DNA of 64,000 bases from an uncultured Blautia sp. (GCA_945864225.1 CAMBAL010000006.1:1-64000); one strand, 5' to 3'; shown: positions 27,195 through 39,211, counted from the first letter of the stretch. Notes: generated by a model not told the origin, from the sequence alone. Made by a program: numbers and translations.

Positions 27195-28097
27195 ATGGAA
27201 GAAAAAGTTTCTGATATCATCCGGTGTATTGATTATTACAGTGAGGAATATCCCGAAAAACTCCGGCTTTATCCGGATATGCCGCAGAAACTGTATGTAA
27301 GAGGCAGGCTTCCGGACGCGGGAAAACCATCCGTTGCCATTGTGGGAGCCAGGATGTGCAGCGCATATGGAAGAATGCAGGCATTCCGGTTTGCCAGAGA
27401 ACTGAGCGCAGCAGGGGTGCAGGTCATCAGCGGGATGGCTTACGGGATTGATTCAGAAGGACACAAAGGGGCGCTGGAAGGAGGAAGTCCCACTTTTGCA
27501 GTGCTGGGAAATGGGGTGGATATCTGTTACCCTGCCGGGAATCGTTCTCTTTATGACCGCATTTTGAGGAAGGACGGAGGAATTCTCAGCGAATATTCTC
27601 CGGGGACAACTGCACGGAATTATTATTTTCCCGCGCGGAACAGGATTATCAGTGCACTTTCGGATCTGGTGCTGGTAGTGGAGGCGAAAGAGAAAAGCGG
27701 TTCGCTGATCACTGCAAATCATGCTCTGGAACAGGGAAAAGCAGTGTTTGCTGTTCCGGGACCGGTGACAGAAGAGCTGAGCAGAGGCTGCCACAAGCTG
27801 ATCTATGACGGAGCCGGAATCGCCTATTCCCCGGAAATACTGTTGGAAGAATGTGGGATTTTGCCATCCGGAAGGAACAAATCAAAGGAAAAAAAACACT
27901 TAGGACTTGCAACCGACCTGAATTTGGTGTATAGTTGTCTCGATTTACGACCAAAAAGCCCGGACGAATTTATCCGGGAAACAGGTCTTCCTCCGGGAAA
28001 AGTGAGCAGTCTTTTGCTGGAGCTGGAGCTTATGGGGCTTGCCCGGGAAGAAGGCAGGCATCATTATGTGAGACAGGATTGCGCTGACAGTTCCTGA
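27195..28097 (+). CDS. dprA: DNA-processing protein DprA/Smf
   Basis: 300 residues. It loads RecA on incoming single-stranded DNA. The Rossmann-like DprA fold is visible: KLYVRGRLP, VAIVGARMCSAYGR (phosphate-binding GxR), VISGMAYGIDSEGHKGAL, TFAVLGNGVDICYPAGNR, ISEYSPGT-type, and VVEAKEKSGSLITANHALEQG. A winged-helix-like C-terminal tail follows from about 245. ACAGGAGGTATTCTAT precedes ATG 27195; an earlier in-frame start overlaps comM and has no ribosome site. The comM-dprA-topA order is typical of Firmicutes. Confidence 0.93.
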   Translation: MEEKVSDIIRCIDYYSEEYPEKLRLYPDMPQKLYVRGRLPDAGKPSVAIVGARMCSAYGRMQAFRFARELSAAGVQVISGMAYGIDSEGHKGALEGGSPTFAVLGNGVDICYPAGNRSLYDRILRKDGGILSEYSPGTTARNYYFPARNRIISALSDLVLVVEAKEKSGSLITANHALEQGKAVFAVPGPVTEELSRGCHKLIYDGAGIAYSPEILLEECGILPSGRNKSKEKKHLGLATDLNLVYSCLDLRPKSPDEFIRETGLPPGKVSSLLLELELMGLAREEGRHHYVRQDCADSS

Positions 28098-28141
28098 GGT
28101 GCATGACTGTCCATAAGGATTTAGAAACTAGGAGTGGTAAT

Positions 28142-30211
28142 ATGGCAAAATATCTGGTGATTGTGGAATCACCTGCAAAGGTAAAAACCATAAAAAAATT
28201 TCTTGGAAGCAATTATGACGTGCAGGCATCCAACGGCCATGTTCGTGATTTTCCCAAAAGCCAGTTTGGAATCGATGTAGAGAATGATTTTGAACCGAAA
28301 TATATTACGATCCGCGGGAAAGGAGAGCTGCTTGCAAATCTTCGCAAGGCTGCCAAAAAGGCTGATAAAATATATCTTGCAACTGACCCGGACCGTGAAG
28401 GAGAAGCAATTTCCTGGCATTTGATGCAGGCTTTGAAGGAACCGCCTGAGAAAATGCACAGAATCACGTTTAATGAGATTACAAAGACAGCGGTAAAGGA
28501 TTCCATCAAGCAGGCGAGAGGTCTGAATATGGATCTTGTGAATGCACAGCAGGCCAGAAGAATGCTGGACCGAATGGTGGGTTACAGTATCAGCCCTCTT
28601 CTCTGGGCGAAGGTGAAACGCGGGTTAAGTGCGGGCCGTGTACAGTCTGTGGCATTGCGTATTATCTGTGACAGAGAGGAAGAAATCAATTCTTTTATTC
28701 CGGAAGAATACTGGAGCCTTGAAGGAGAATTTAAGGCAGAGGGTGAGAAGAAGCCGATTCAGGCAAAATTCTTCGGAACAGACAAAAAGGTTCCTATTCA
28801 TAATAAAGAAGAGATGGACCGTATTCTGAAGGCACTGGAGAATGCGGAGTACGAAGTGACAGAGGTCAAAAAAGGCGAGAGGATTAAAAATGCTCCCACA
28901 CCTTTTACCACAAGTACACTGCAGCAGGAAGCTGCCAAGACTTTGAATTTTTCCACACAGAAAACCATGCGTCTGGCACAGCAGCTGTATGAAGGAATTG
29001 ATATCAAGGGCAACGGCACGGTCGGTGTGATCACGTATCTGAGAACCGATTCTACAAGAATTTCAGAGGAAGCAGATCAGGCAGCAAGGACCTATATCGG
29101 ACAGAATTACGGAGAAAACTATATTTCTACGTCAGAAAAGGCTGCTAAGAAGGGACAGAAAATCCAGGATGCTCATGAAGCAATCCGTCCTACCGATATT
29201 TCCAGGACGCCTGCGATGCTGAAAGAGTCTCTTTCCAGAGACCAGTTCCGTCTGTATCAGCTGATCTGGAAACGCTTTGCCGCAAGCCGTATGGCTCCTG
29301 CGCGTTATGAGACTACGTCAGTGAAAATCGGTGCAGGGGAATATGCTTTTACCGTTGCAGCATCCAAGGTAGCTTTTGATGGATTTATGTCCGTATATAC
29401 GCAGGAAGATGATGTGAAAAAAGACAATGTTCTCAGCCAGAGCCTGGAGAAAGGCATGCATCTGGATCTTGTGGAGCTGAAACCTGCTCAGCACTTTACC
29501 CAGCCGCCGGCACATTATACGGAGGCTTCTCTTGTTAAAGCGCTGGAAGAGCAGGGAATCGGACGTCCGAGTACGTATGCACCTACGATCACCACGATCA
29601 TCAGCCGCCGCTATGTGGCGAAGGAACAGAAAAATCTTTATGTGACAGAGCTTGGAGAAGTGGTCAATAATATTATGAAACAGGCTTTTCCAAGTATCGT
29701 GGATGTGAATTTTACTGCAATGATGGAAGGGCTTCTGGACTGTGTAGAAGCCGGCACAGTTCAGTGGAAGACGGTTGTGCGTAATTTTTATCCGGATCTG
29801 AAAAAAGATGTGGACGAAGCGGAGAAGGAACTGGAAAAAGTTGATATCCAGGATGAAGTGACAGATGTCGTCTGTGACGTCTGCGGCCGGAATATGGTCA
29901 TCAAGTATGGACCGCACGGACGTTTTCTCGCATGCCCGGGATTTCCGGAATGCCGGAATACGAAACCATATTATGAAAAAATCGGTGTTTCCTGTCCGAA
30001 GTGCGGCGGAGAACTGGTTCTCAAGAAAACCCAGAAAGGGCGGAAATATTACGGATGTGAAAATCATCCGGACTGTGATTTTATGTCATGGCAGAAACCG
30101 TCAGAGAAGAAATGCCCTGTCTGCGGCAGCTATATGGTCGAAAAGGGAAATAAACTCGTCTGCAGTGAAACTACCTGCGGTTATGTGGAACAGAAACCAA
30201 AGCAGGAATGA
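28142..30211 (+). CDS. topA: DNA topoisomerase I
   Basis: 689 residues, type IA. It relaxes negative supercoils. TOPRIM: KYLVIVESPAKVKTIKKFLG at the N terminus with Glu, and ATDPDREGEAISWH with DxD. The active-site Tyr lies in YLRTDSTRI (about residue 298). Three C-terminal zinc ribbons follow from about 575 (CDVCGRNM, CPKCGGEL, CPVCGSYM). ATG 28142 has TAGGAGTGGTAAT before it and is the normal family start. It follows dprA by 44 bases, so it is probably in the same transcript. Confidence 0.96.
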   Translation: MAKYLVIVESPAKVKTIKKFLGSNYDVQASNGHVRDFPKSQFGIDVENDFEPKYITIRGKGELLANLRKAAKKADKIYLATDPDREGEAISWHLMQALKEPPEKMHRITFNEITKTAVKDSIKQARGLNMDLVNAQQARRMLDRMVGYSISPLLWAKVKRGLSAGRVQSVALRIICDREEEINSFIPEEYWSLEGEFKAEGEKKPIQAKFFGTDKKVPIHNKEEMDRILKALENAEYEVTEVKKGERIKNAPTPFTTSTLQQEAAKTLNFSTQKTMRLAQQLYEGIDIKGNGTVGVITYLRTDSTRISEEADQAARTYIGQNYGENYISTSEKAAKKGQKIQDAHEAIRPTDISRTPAMLKESLSRDQFRLYQLIWKRFAASRMAPARYETTSVKIGAGEYAFTVAASKVAFDGFMSVYTQEDDVKKDNVLSQSLEKGMHLDLVELKPAQHFTQPPAHYTEASLVKALEEQGIGRPSTYAPTITTIISRRYVAKEQKNLYVTELGEVVNNIMKQAFPSIVDVNFTAMMEGLLDCVEAGTVQWKTVVRNFYPDLKKDVDEAEKELEKVDIQDEVTDVVCDVCGRNMVIKYGPHGRFLACPGFPECRNTKPYYEKIGVSCPKCGGELVLKKTQKGRKYYGCENHPDCDFMSWQKPSEKKCPVCGSYMVEKGNKLVCSETTCGYVEQKPKQE

Positions 30212-30262
30212 CCAGATCAGGTGCAGTTAAAGCAGAGGAAAATATAAAAAAATAAGTGTGTG

Positions 30263-30303
30263 AAACAGGACAGTCAGAAAGCTCTTTTGTTGTCCTGTTT
30301 TTC
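30263..30303 (+). terminator. topA terminator
   Basis: AAACAGGACA / TGTCCTGTTT around an 18-base loop, followed by T. Confidence 0.85.
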
Positions 30304-30453
30304 ATGTTTGTGTATTTTTATTAGAATTTTCTGTATATTAAAAAGAGAGATAGTTTGGAAAAAAATGAGATAACACGAAAAATGGCAAAAATGTCTTGAA
30401 ATTCCAAAGTAAAACATGTAGTATTAGTTTATCGCTTTATATTAATTTAAAAA

Positions 30454-30482
30454 TTGCAGGTGTAGATTTTATACACCTGCAA
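30454..30482. promoter_or_regulatory. Stem-loop in the codY leader
   Basis: An 11-bp perfect stem TTGCAGGTGTA / TACACCTGCAA with a 7-base loop, about 30 bases before the codY start. There is no T run after it on the plus strand, so it is not a plus-strand terminator. It may stabilise the leader or mark an operator. Upstream (30304-30453) is AT-rich with no gene. Confidence 0.5.
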
Positions 30483-30512
30483 AAATAACAAAAAATACGA
30501 AAGGAGGACAAA

Positions 30513-31298
30513 ATGAGCGTTCAGTTACTAGACAAAACAAGAAAGATTAACAAGCTTTTACACAACAGCAGTTCCAGTAAGGTTGTATTCAATGACATTT
30601 GCCAGGTATTGATGGAAACGTTGAGTTCCAACATTCTGGTATTGAGCAAAAAAGGTAAAGTTTTGGGCGTGAGTTTGTGTCCTGGTGTGGAAGAAATTAC
30701 AGAGCTGATCGAGGACAGGGTCGGCGGATTTGTGGACGGATTGCTGAATGAGCGATTTTTAGGTGTTCTGTCAACAAAAGAAAATGTAAATCTTCAGACG
30801 CTGGGATTTGAACACGTGGCTGAAAATTATCAGGGAATCATCAATCCTATTGATATTGCAGGCGAACGTCTTGGAACCGTATTCATGTATCGCAATGACA
30901 AATCATATGACATTGAAGATATTATTGTCAGCGAGTACGGCACCACCGTTGTTGGTCTAGAAATGATGCGTGCAGTACATGAAGAAAATGCTGAAGAAGA
31001 CAGGAAGCAGCAGGTTGTGAAATCCGCTTTCAATACATTGTCTTTTTCAGAATTGGAAGCAATTATTCATATTTTTGACGAGTTAAATGGCGATGAAGGA
31101 ATTCTTGTTGCCAGCAAGATTGCAGACAGAGTTGGTATTACTCGATCGGTTATTGTGAATGCACTTCGTAAGTTTGAGAGTGCTGGTGTCATCGAGTCCC
31201 GTTCCTCTGGTATGAAGGGTACCTACATTAAGGTATTAAATGAAGTAATCTTCGACGAGCTGGAAGAAATAAAAGCTCAGAGAAATAAAAAGGTATAA
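30513..31298 (+). CDS. codY: GTP-sensing global regulator CodY
   Basis: 261 residues. The N-terminal GAF domain (about 1-155) senses branched-chain amino acids in other species. The C-terminal winged helix has VASKIADRVGITRSVIVNAL and SRSSGMKGTYIKV, the strongly kept CodY DNA-binding helix. GAAAGGAGGACAAA precedes the ATG. It is monocistronic, between two terminators. No CodY box (AATTTTCWGAAAATT) was recognised elsewhere in the window by eye. Confidence 0.96.
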   Translation: MSVQLLDKTRKINKLLHNSSSSKVVFNDICQVLMETLSSNILVLSKKGKVLGVSLCPGVEEITELIEDRVGGFVDGLLNERFLGVLSTKENVNLQTLGFEHVAENYQGIINPIDIAGERLGTVFMYRNDKSYDIEDIIVSEYGTTVVGLEMMRAVHEENAEEDRKQQVVKSAFNTLSFSELEAIIHIFDELNGDEGILVASKIADRVGITRSVIVNALRKFESAGVIESRSSGMKGTYIKVLNEVIFDELEEIKAQRNKKV

Positions 31299-31302
31299 AT
31301 AA

Positions 31303-31348
31303 AAAATGCTGTCTTCCGCATGAAAGTGACGGAAGGCAGTTTTTCTTT
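31303..31348 (+). terminator. codY terminator
   Basis: CTGTCTTCCG / CGGAAGGCAG followed by TTTTTCTTTT. Confidence 0.88.
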
Positions 31349-31440
31349 TGCAGAAATATAAAAAATGAGAAAAAAAGAGATTTTATGAGTATAAAAAAGA
31401 AAAAGTAATAATATATCATAAATGACAACGATAAAAAGAG

Positions 31441-31469
31441 TTGCAGAAAAGAAGCGAATTCAATAATAT
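31441..31469 (+). promoter_or_regulatory. groESL promoter
   Basis: TTGCAG (31441-31446), a 17-base spacer and TAATAT (31464-31469), just before the CIRCE operator. Confidence 0.7.
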
Positions 31470-31480
31470 AAGGACAGTGA

Positions 31481-31507
31481 TTAGCACTCGATGGAAATGA
31501 GTGCTAG
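31481..31507 (+). promoter_or_regulatory. CIRCE operator (HrcA site)
   Basis: TTAGCACTC, a 9-base spacer and GAGTGCTAG, differing from the CIRCE consensus only in the last base. It lies at the expected transcription start of groES, so HrcA binding would block initiation. Confidence 0.95.
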
Positions 31508-31540
31508 CAAATAGAAACAGATCATTAAGGAGGAACATAG

Positions 31541-31828
<288 letters not shown>

Positions 31829-31876
31829 TGAATGTTATTTATGAAGGAATGTCTGTGTGACAGACGTTTCCGTTTA

Positions 31877-33530
<1,654 letters not shown>

Positions 33531-33545
33531 TAAACAGAGATTTTC

Positions 33546-33573
33546 TGTTACGGTTCATTCTGTTCACAGTAAC
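33546..33573. repeat. Short palindromic repeat, family B, copy 2
   Basis: GTTAC and GTAAC flank an 18-base loop. The 3' side, CTGTTCACAGTAAC (33560-33573), is the exact reverse complement of the 14-mer at 39569-39582. Confidence 0.5.
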
Positions 33574-33601
33574 GATTTTACTTTGTAAAGTTCATCAAAA
33601 T

Positions 33602-33636
33602 AACGGAATCAGTGTCGTAGACGCTGGTTCCGTTTT
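33602..33636 (+). terminator. groESL terminator
   Basis: AACGGAATCAG and CTGGTTCCGTT (one mismatch) around a short loop, followed by TTTA. Confidence 0.75.
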
Positions 33637-33710
33637 ATGCTATAATGCATATAGACTGTGAAATATGCATGCGAACGATGTATATTGAAGAAAAACAAGG
33701 AGATGAAGAA

Positions 33711-34214
33711 ATGAGTGATTTGTATTATGAATTACTGGTAAAAAAAGAAACCACGGCCATGGACAGAGTCAAGAAGTTCGGTCTGATCTTTCTGACTGCT
33801 GTTTTTGTTTTCGGTGGTTTATTTATCAGTCCCCTGCTGCTTCTGGTGGCACTTGCACTGGGTATTGCATGTTACTTTATTATTCCGTCAACAGATCTGG
33901 AATTTGAGTATCTGTTCGTAAACGGAGAACTGGATATTGATAAAGTCATGGCAAAAACCAAAAGAAAAAAAGTAATCAGTCTGGATGTTGCACAGGCAGA
34001 TCTGATCGCACCTGTAAATTCCCACAGAATGGATTATTACAACGGCAATCAGAAAATGAAGACCATGGATTTTTCTTCCGGAAATCCGGAGCACAAACGT
34101 TTTGCTATGATTACCAGAGTCGGAACAGAATCATGCAGAGTAATCATTGAGCCGGATGAAAAAATGGCATTATCTATCAAAAATTCAGCACCAAGCAAAG
34201 TTTTTTTGGATTGA
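33711..34214 (+). CDS. DUF6106-like small membrane protein
   Basis: 167 residues. A short cytoplasmic head (MSDLYYELLVKKETTAMD) is followed by two adjacent membrane segments (about 22-65, GLIFLTAVFVFGG and LLLLVALALGIACYF) and a soluble C-terminal domain of about 100 residues (EYLFVNGELDIDKVMAKTKRK and on). It resembles a family common in Lachnospiraceae, which I believe is DUF6106; function unknown. CAAGGAGATGAAGAA precedes ATG 33711; earlier in-frame starts have no ribosome site. The guaB -35 box overlaps its stop codon. Confidence 0.7.
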   Translation: MSDLYYELLVKKETTAMDRVKKFGLIFLTAVFVFGGLFISPLLLLVALALGIACYFIIPSTDLEFEYLFVNGELDIDKVMAKTKRKKVISLDVAQADLIAPVNSHRMDYYNGNQKMKTMDFSSGNPEHKRFAMITRVGTESCRVIIEPDEKMALSIKNSAPSKVFLD

Positions 34215-34239
34215 CACTCCTGCGTATTTTTGTTACACT
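34211..34239 (+). promoter_or_regulatory. guaB promoter
   Basis: TTGACA (34211-34216), a 17-base spacer and TACACT (34234-34239). The -35 box contains the stop codon of the upstream gene. Confidence 0.75.
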
Positions 34240-34274
34240 AGAGGACAAACTCAGAAAAATAATTTTATATATAG

Positions 34275-35747
<1,473 letters not shown>

Positions 35748-35805
35748 TTTTATTATGGATGGTAACTGTTTATAAAATTTACGGTTATATAATTATTTTG
35801 TTGAA

Positions 35806-36606
35806 ATGGCACAGAAGAAAACCAGAAAAAGAACAAAATCAGCAAGACCTGCCGCTAAGCGCAGGTCTTCTGCTGTTAAGAAGAAAAAACTTACCAGAAA
35901 GCAGATCAGAAACCGTCATGTGCTGATTTTTATCCTTTGCCTGATTGGTTTTGCAGGAATGCTCTATCTGGGAATTTCGGCTCTCCGGTATGCAGGAGAG
36001 GAAGAAGCTGCGAGAAGAAGCGAGGTGTCTTCCGGGGAAAACTCCGGAGGAGGTCCGCAGCAGTGGCAGAAGGAGGGGGCACCTTATATAGATGTCCAGC
36101 TTTTGACGCCCAATGAATACTCCAGACCGCAGATCGCAATCGAACAGGTGAAGTATATTGCGATTCATTATACAGCCAATCCCGGGGCAACTGCACAGGC
36201 GAACAGAGATTATTTTGAAAATCTGGCCTCTACTCATGAAACGAAGGTCAGCAGCCATTTTGTAGTGGGTCTGGAGGGAGAGGTAATTCAGTGTATTCCG
36301 ACTTCCGAGATGTCCTATGCAACGAATTCCAGAAATGTAGATACGGTTTCGATTGAATGCTGCCATATGGATGAAACAGGTATGTTTCAGGATGCAACTT
36401 ATCAGTCGGTTGTGAAGCTTGCTGCATGGCTTTGTACGCGCTTTGGACTGACGGAAGAGAATGTGATCCGGCATTATGATGTTACGGGGAAGAACTGTCC
36501 GAAATATTATGTGGAGAACCCGGATGCATGGATTCGGATGAAAGCGGATATTGCTTCGCAGATACAGGAAGATTATGTACTACAGGAGAATCTTCGTTAT
36601 CAGTAG
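35806..36606 (+). CDS. N-acetylmuramoyl-L-alanine amidase (Amidase_2), membrane-anchored
   Basis: 266 residues. A basic cytoplasmic head (about 1-38, many Lys/Arg) and one transmembrane helix (about 40-62) anchor it; the rest faces the wall. The amidase_2 fold starts at about 120: YIAIHYTANPG (zinc His), SSHFVVGLEGEVIQCIP (His), VSIECCHMDETGMF, and IRHYDVTGKNCPKYY (zinc His, catalytic Lys). It should cut the MurNAc-L-Ala bond of peptidoglycan. No strong Shine-Dalgarno precedes the ATG, which is unusual for this window. Confidence 0.9.
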   Translation: MAQKKTRKRTKSARPAAKRRSSAVKKKKLTRKQIRNRHVLIFILCLIGFAGMLYLGISALRYAGEEEAARRSEVSSGENSGGGPQQWQKEGAPYIDVQLLTPNEYSRPQIAIEQVKYIAIHYTANPGATAQANRDYFENLASTHETKVSSHFVVGLEGEVIQCIPTSEMSYATNSRNVDTVSIECCHMDETGMFQDATYQSVVKLAAWLCTRFGLTEENVIRHYDVTGKNCPKYYVENPDAWIRMKADIASQIQEDYVLQENLRYQ

Positions 36607-36682
36607 AGGAAGATTCCGTGGTTTTGGCAAAATTCGACAAGATATCAGGAAAAACTACCGTGAAAATTTCTTCTTTGTGCCC

Positions 36683-36711
36683 TTGAAAAATTACATAAAG
36701 TAGTGTACTAT
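36683..36711 (+). promoter_or_regulatory. Promoter of the ZTP riboswitch-purO transcript
   Basis: TTGAAA (36683-36688), a 17-base spacer and TACTAT (36706-36711). Transcription would begin at the base of the riboswitch P1 helix. Confidence 0.65.
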
Positions 36712-36712
36712 G

Positions 36713-36789
36713 AATACGATGACTGCATGACTGGCGGAAGTAGGAATACCTACAGGGAGTGCAGTGAAGTATCGTGCCGACCGCCTGGG
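36713..36789 (+). ncRNA. ZTP riboswitch (pfl motif)
   Basis: All main parts of the pfl/ZTP aptamer are visible: the outer helix ACTGCA / TGCAGT (36722-36727 with 36760-36765), extended by ACGAT / ATCGT; the conserved TGACTGGCGG; a hairpin GTAGG / CCTAC; the conserved CAGGGAG; and CCGCCTGGGC, whose CCGCC (36781-36785) pairs with GGCGG (36733-36737) as the pseudoknot. ZTP/ZMP signals low 10-formyl-THF. Downstream are the IMP cyclohydrolase and AICAR formyltransferase genes, the steps that consume ZMP and formyl-THF. Confidence 0.9.
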
Positions 36790-36820
36790 CAGCCTTTGAG
36801 GGTTACCCAGGCGTTTTTTT
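36782..36820 (+). terminator. Expression-platform terminator of the ZTP riboswitch
   Basis: CGCCTGGG (36782-36789) pairs with CCCAGGCG (36806-36813) and is followed by seven T. The 5' arm shares CGCC with the pseudoknot, so ligand binding should block the terminator and turn the genes on. Confidence 0.88.
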
Positions 36821-36905
36821 ATATTACAGGAAAGTGCTCCGCATTTTCCTGTAATATAAAAAAGCCCTCCGGGCGGGATCGCACTGCAGCGGAGAGGAAA
36901 TATAT
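36815..36905. repeat. Compound palindromic repeat, family A, copy 2
   Basis: It starts in the T run of the riboswitch terminator: arms ATATTACAGGAAA / TTTTCCTGTAATAT, then AAGCCCTCCGGGC with a weaker second stem (GGAGAGG at the far end). It is nearly identical to copy 1 over about 90 bases and in the same orientation. From 36906 to 37040 I see no other clear signal. Confidence 0.8.
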
Positions 36906-37062
36906 TGCTAAAGCAGATTGCATATGAAGGTTATTTTTCTGTGAGATGAAATGCTTTTTGGAGCATTCATATAATTGGAACATCGTTTTCAGCATATAGA
37001 AATAACCCCTGGACAGGCACACTGAGGCAAAATAACATGGATGATAAAAAGGAGATCAGATT

Positions 37063-37776
37063 ATGGAAATGTTATCACTGGAAAAAGAATTAAAAGAAAA
37101 TTCCTATCCCGGAAGAGGAATTGTAATCGGACGTTCTGCGGACGGAAGCAAGGCAGTGACAGCTTATTTTATCATGGGCAGAAGCGAGAACAGCAGAAAC
37201 CGCGTATTTGTTGAAGATGGAGAAGGCATTCGTACTCAGGCATTTGATCCGTCAAAGCTTACAGATCCAAGTCTTATTATTTATGCACCGGTGCGCGTTC
37301 TGGGCAACAAGACGATTGTAACCAACGGAGATCAGACAGATACCATTTATGAAGGAATGGACAGGCAACTTACTTTTGAACAGTCCTTAAGAAGCAGAGA
37401 ATTTGAGCCGGATGGTCCGAACTATACACCTCGTATTTCCGGTGTGATGCATGTGGAAAACGGCAAATACAGCTATGCAATGTCTATTTTAAAGAGCAAT
37501 AATGGAAATCCGGAATCCTGCAATCGTTATACCTTCGCGTATGAAAATGCAGCAGCAGGGGAAGGTCATTTCATTCATACCTACAAATGTGACGGCAATC
37601 CGCTTCCGAGCTTTGAAGGTGAACCGAAACTGGTAGCTATTCCGGATGATATGGAAGCTTTTACAGAGATGCTCTGGAACAGTCTCAATGAAGACAACAA
37701 AGTCTCTCTTTTTGTAAGATATATCGATATTGAAACCGGTGCTTATGAAACAAAGATTGTGAACAAGAATAAATAG
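37063..37776 (+). CDS. purO: IMP cyclohydrolase, PurO type
   Basis: 237 residues. It closes FAICAR to IMP, the last step of purine synthesis. The protein matches the PurO-like IMP_cyclohyd fold, not the cyclohydrolase half of bifunctional PurH: PGRGIVIGRSADGSKAVTAY (about 16-35), FIMGRSENSRNRVF, and a middle NGDQTDTI. AAAAGGAGATCAGATT precedes the ATG. It lies 243 bases after the ZTP riboswitch terminator, with repeat A between. AICAR formyltransferase follows, so the two genes replace one purH. Confidence 0.85.
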   Translation: MEMLSLEKELKENSYPGRGIVIGRSADGSKAVTAYFIMGRSENSRNRVFVEDGEGIRTQAFDPSKLTDPSLIIYAPVRVLGNKTIVTNGDQTDTIYEGMDRQLTFEQSLRSREFEPDGPNYTPRISGVMHVENGKYSYAMSILKSNNGNPESCNRYTFAYENAAAGEGHFIHTYKCDGNPLPSFEGEPKLVAIPDDMEAFTEMLWNSLNEDNKVSLFVRYIDIETGAYETKIVNKNK

Positions 37777-37893
37777 GAACAAACAATAGACCGAAACAAG
37801 CGATAGACAAAACAAACAATAAATAAGAACTGTGCTTCACTGGTGAGGAGATATCGGTTTGTTAGTCAGTGAACAAAATACACAGTAATATTG

Positions 37894-37944
37894 GTTTAAA
37901 ATTGTGGCGCACATCTGTCGGAAAGCAATTTTAAACACACTCTA
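37894..37944. repeat. Dispersed repeat C, copy 2 (hairpin form)
   Basis: GTTTAAAATTG (37894-37904) and CAATTTTAAAC (37926-37936) form an 11-bp stem. The 3' half with TCGGAAAGCAATTTTAAACA followed by CACTCTAG matches the other copies, and the changed bases are compensated in the partner arm. It ends 22 bases before the AICAR formyltransferase start. Confidence 0.65.
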
Positions 37945-37966
37945 GTAAAAATGGAGGATAATACCC

Positions 37967-39151
37967 ATGAGAGAACTTGAACTGAAATACGGATGCAACC
38001 CTAATCAGAAACCATCCAGAATTTATCTGGCAGACGGAGGAGAACTTCCGATCAAAGTGATCAGCGGAAAACCGGGATACATCAATTTCCTGGATGCGTT
38101 TAATGGCTGGCAGCTGGTTCGTGACCTGAAAAAGGCAACCGGACTTCCGGCAGCAACTTCTTTTAAACATGTATCTCCTGCAGGTGCGGCAGTAGGCCTT
38201 CCACTGACAGAAACTCTGGCAAAGATTTACTGGGTGGACGATATGGACTGGAAAAACTTTTCTCCGATTGCCTGTGCATATGCAAGAGCAAGAGGTGCAG
38301 ACCGTATGTCTTCTTTTGGTGATTTTATTTCTCTTTCTGATGTCTGTGACAAAGACACAGCAATGCTGATCAAGAGAGAGGTTTCTGATGGTGTAATTGC
38401 TCCTGGATACACAGAAGAAGCACTGGAAATCCTCAGCCAGAAGAAAAAGGGCAATTACAACGTGATTCAGATTGATCCGGATTATGTACCGGCTCCGCTG
38501 GAACATAAAGAAGTATTTGGTGTTACATTTGAGCAGGGGCGTCAGGAGCTTCAGATTGATGATGCTCTGATTTCCAATATTGTTACCGAAAACAAAGAAC
38601 TGACTGAAGAAGCAAAACGTGATCTGAAAATATCTCTGATCATCCTGAAATATACACAGTCAAACTCTGTCTGCTTTGTAAAAGACGGACAGGCTATCGG
38701 TGTCGGAGCAGGACAGCAGTCTCGTGTTCACTGCACCAGACTTGCAGGACAGAAAGCAGACAACTGGTTCCTTCGTCAGTGTCCGAAGGTTCTGAATCTG
38801 CCATTCAAGGATTCTATCACACGTGCAGAGCGTGATAATGCAATCGATGTTTATATCGGTGAAGAGTACATGGATGTTCTGGCTGACGGACAGTGGGAGA
38901 GAACCTTTACAGAGAAACCGGAAGTGTTCACACGTGAAGAAAAGAGAGCATGGCTTGATCAGATGACTGACGTGACACTGGGATCGGACGCATTCTTCCC
39001 GTTCAGCGACAATATTGAACGTGCGCATAAGAGCGGTGTGAAATATATCGCAGAGCCGGGCGGCTCTGTTCGTGATGATGCAGTAATTGAGACATGCAAT
39101 AAATATGGCATGGTGATGGCATTTACGGGAATCCGTCTGTTCCATCATTAA
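37967..39151 (+). CDS. AICAR formyltransferase, stand-alone
   Basis: 394 residues, equal to the transformylase half of PurH (AICARFT domain) without the cyclohydrolase part. It transfers the formyl group of 10-formyl-THF to ZMP (AICAR). Visible: ELKYGCNPNQKPSRIY, ATSFKHVSPAGAAVGLPL (catalytic Lys-His), GADRMSSFGDFISLS, VGAGQQSRVHCTRLAGQKAD (substrate site), SDAFFPFSDNIE and YIAEPGGSVRDD. ATGGAGGATAATACCC precedes the ATG. Pairs with the upstream PurO; both are downstream of the ZTP riboswitch. Confidence 0.93.
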   Translation: MRELELKYGCNPNQKPSRIYLADGGELPIKVISGKPGYINFLDAFNGWQLVRDLKKATGLPAATSFKHVSPAGAAVGLPLTETLAKIYWVDDMDWKNFSPIACAYARARGADRMSSFGDFISLSDVCDKDTAMLIKREVSDGVIAPGYTEEALEILSQKKKGNYNVIQIDPDYVPAPLEHKEVFGVTFEQGRQELQIDDALISNIVTENKELTEEAKRDLKISLIILKYTQSNSVCFVKDGQAIGVGAGQQSRVHCTRLAGQKADNWFLRQCPKVLNLPFKDSITRAERDNAIDVYIGEEYMDVLADGQWERTFTEKPEVFTREEKRAWLDQMTDVTLGSDAFFPFSDNIERAHKSGVKYIAEPGGSVRDDAVIETCNKYGMVMAFTGIRLFHH

Positions 39152-39165
39152 GAAAATACGGGTAT

Positions 39166-39211
39166 GCCGGAACTGACTGGGTGAGATATCATCGGGCTGG
39201 TTCCGGTTTTT
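39166..39211 (+). terminator. Terminator of the purO-AICARFT transcript
   Basis: GCCGGAAC / GTTCCGGT with a 26-base loop, followed by TTTTT. A second hairpin ACTGCCAG / CTGGCAGT lies at 39223-39256. From 39257 to 39356 the DNA is purine-rich with no gene. Confidence 0.75.
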
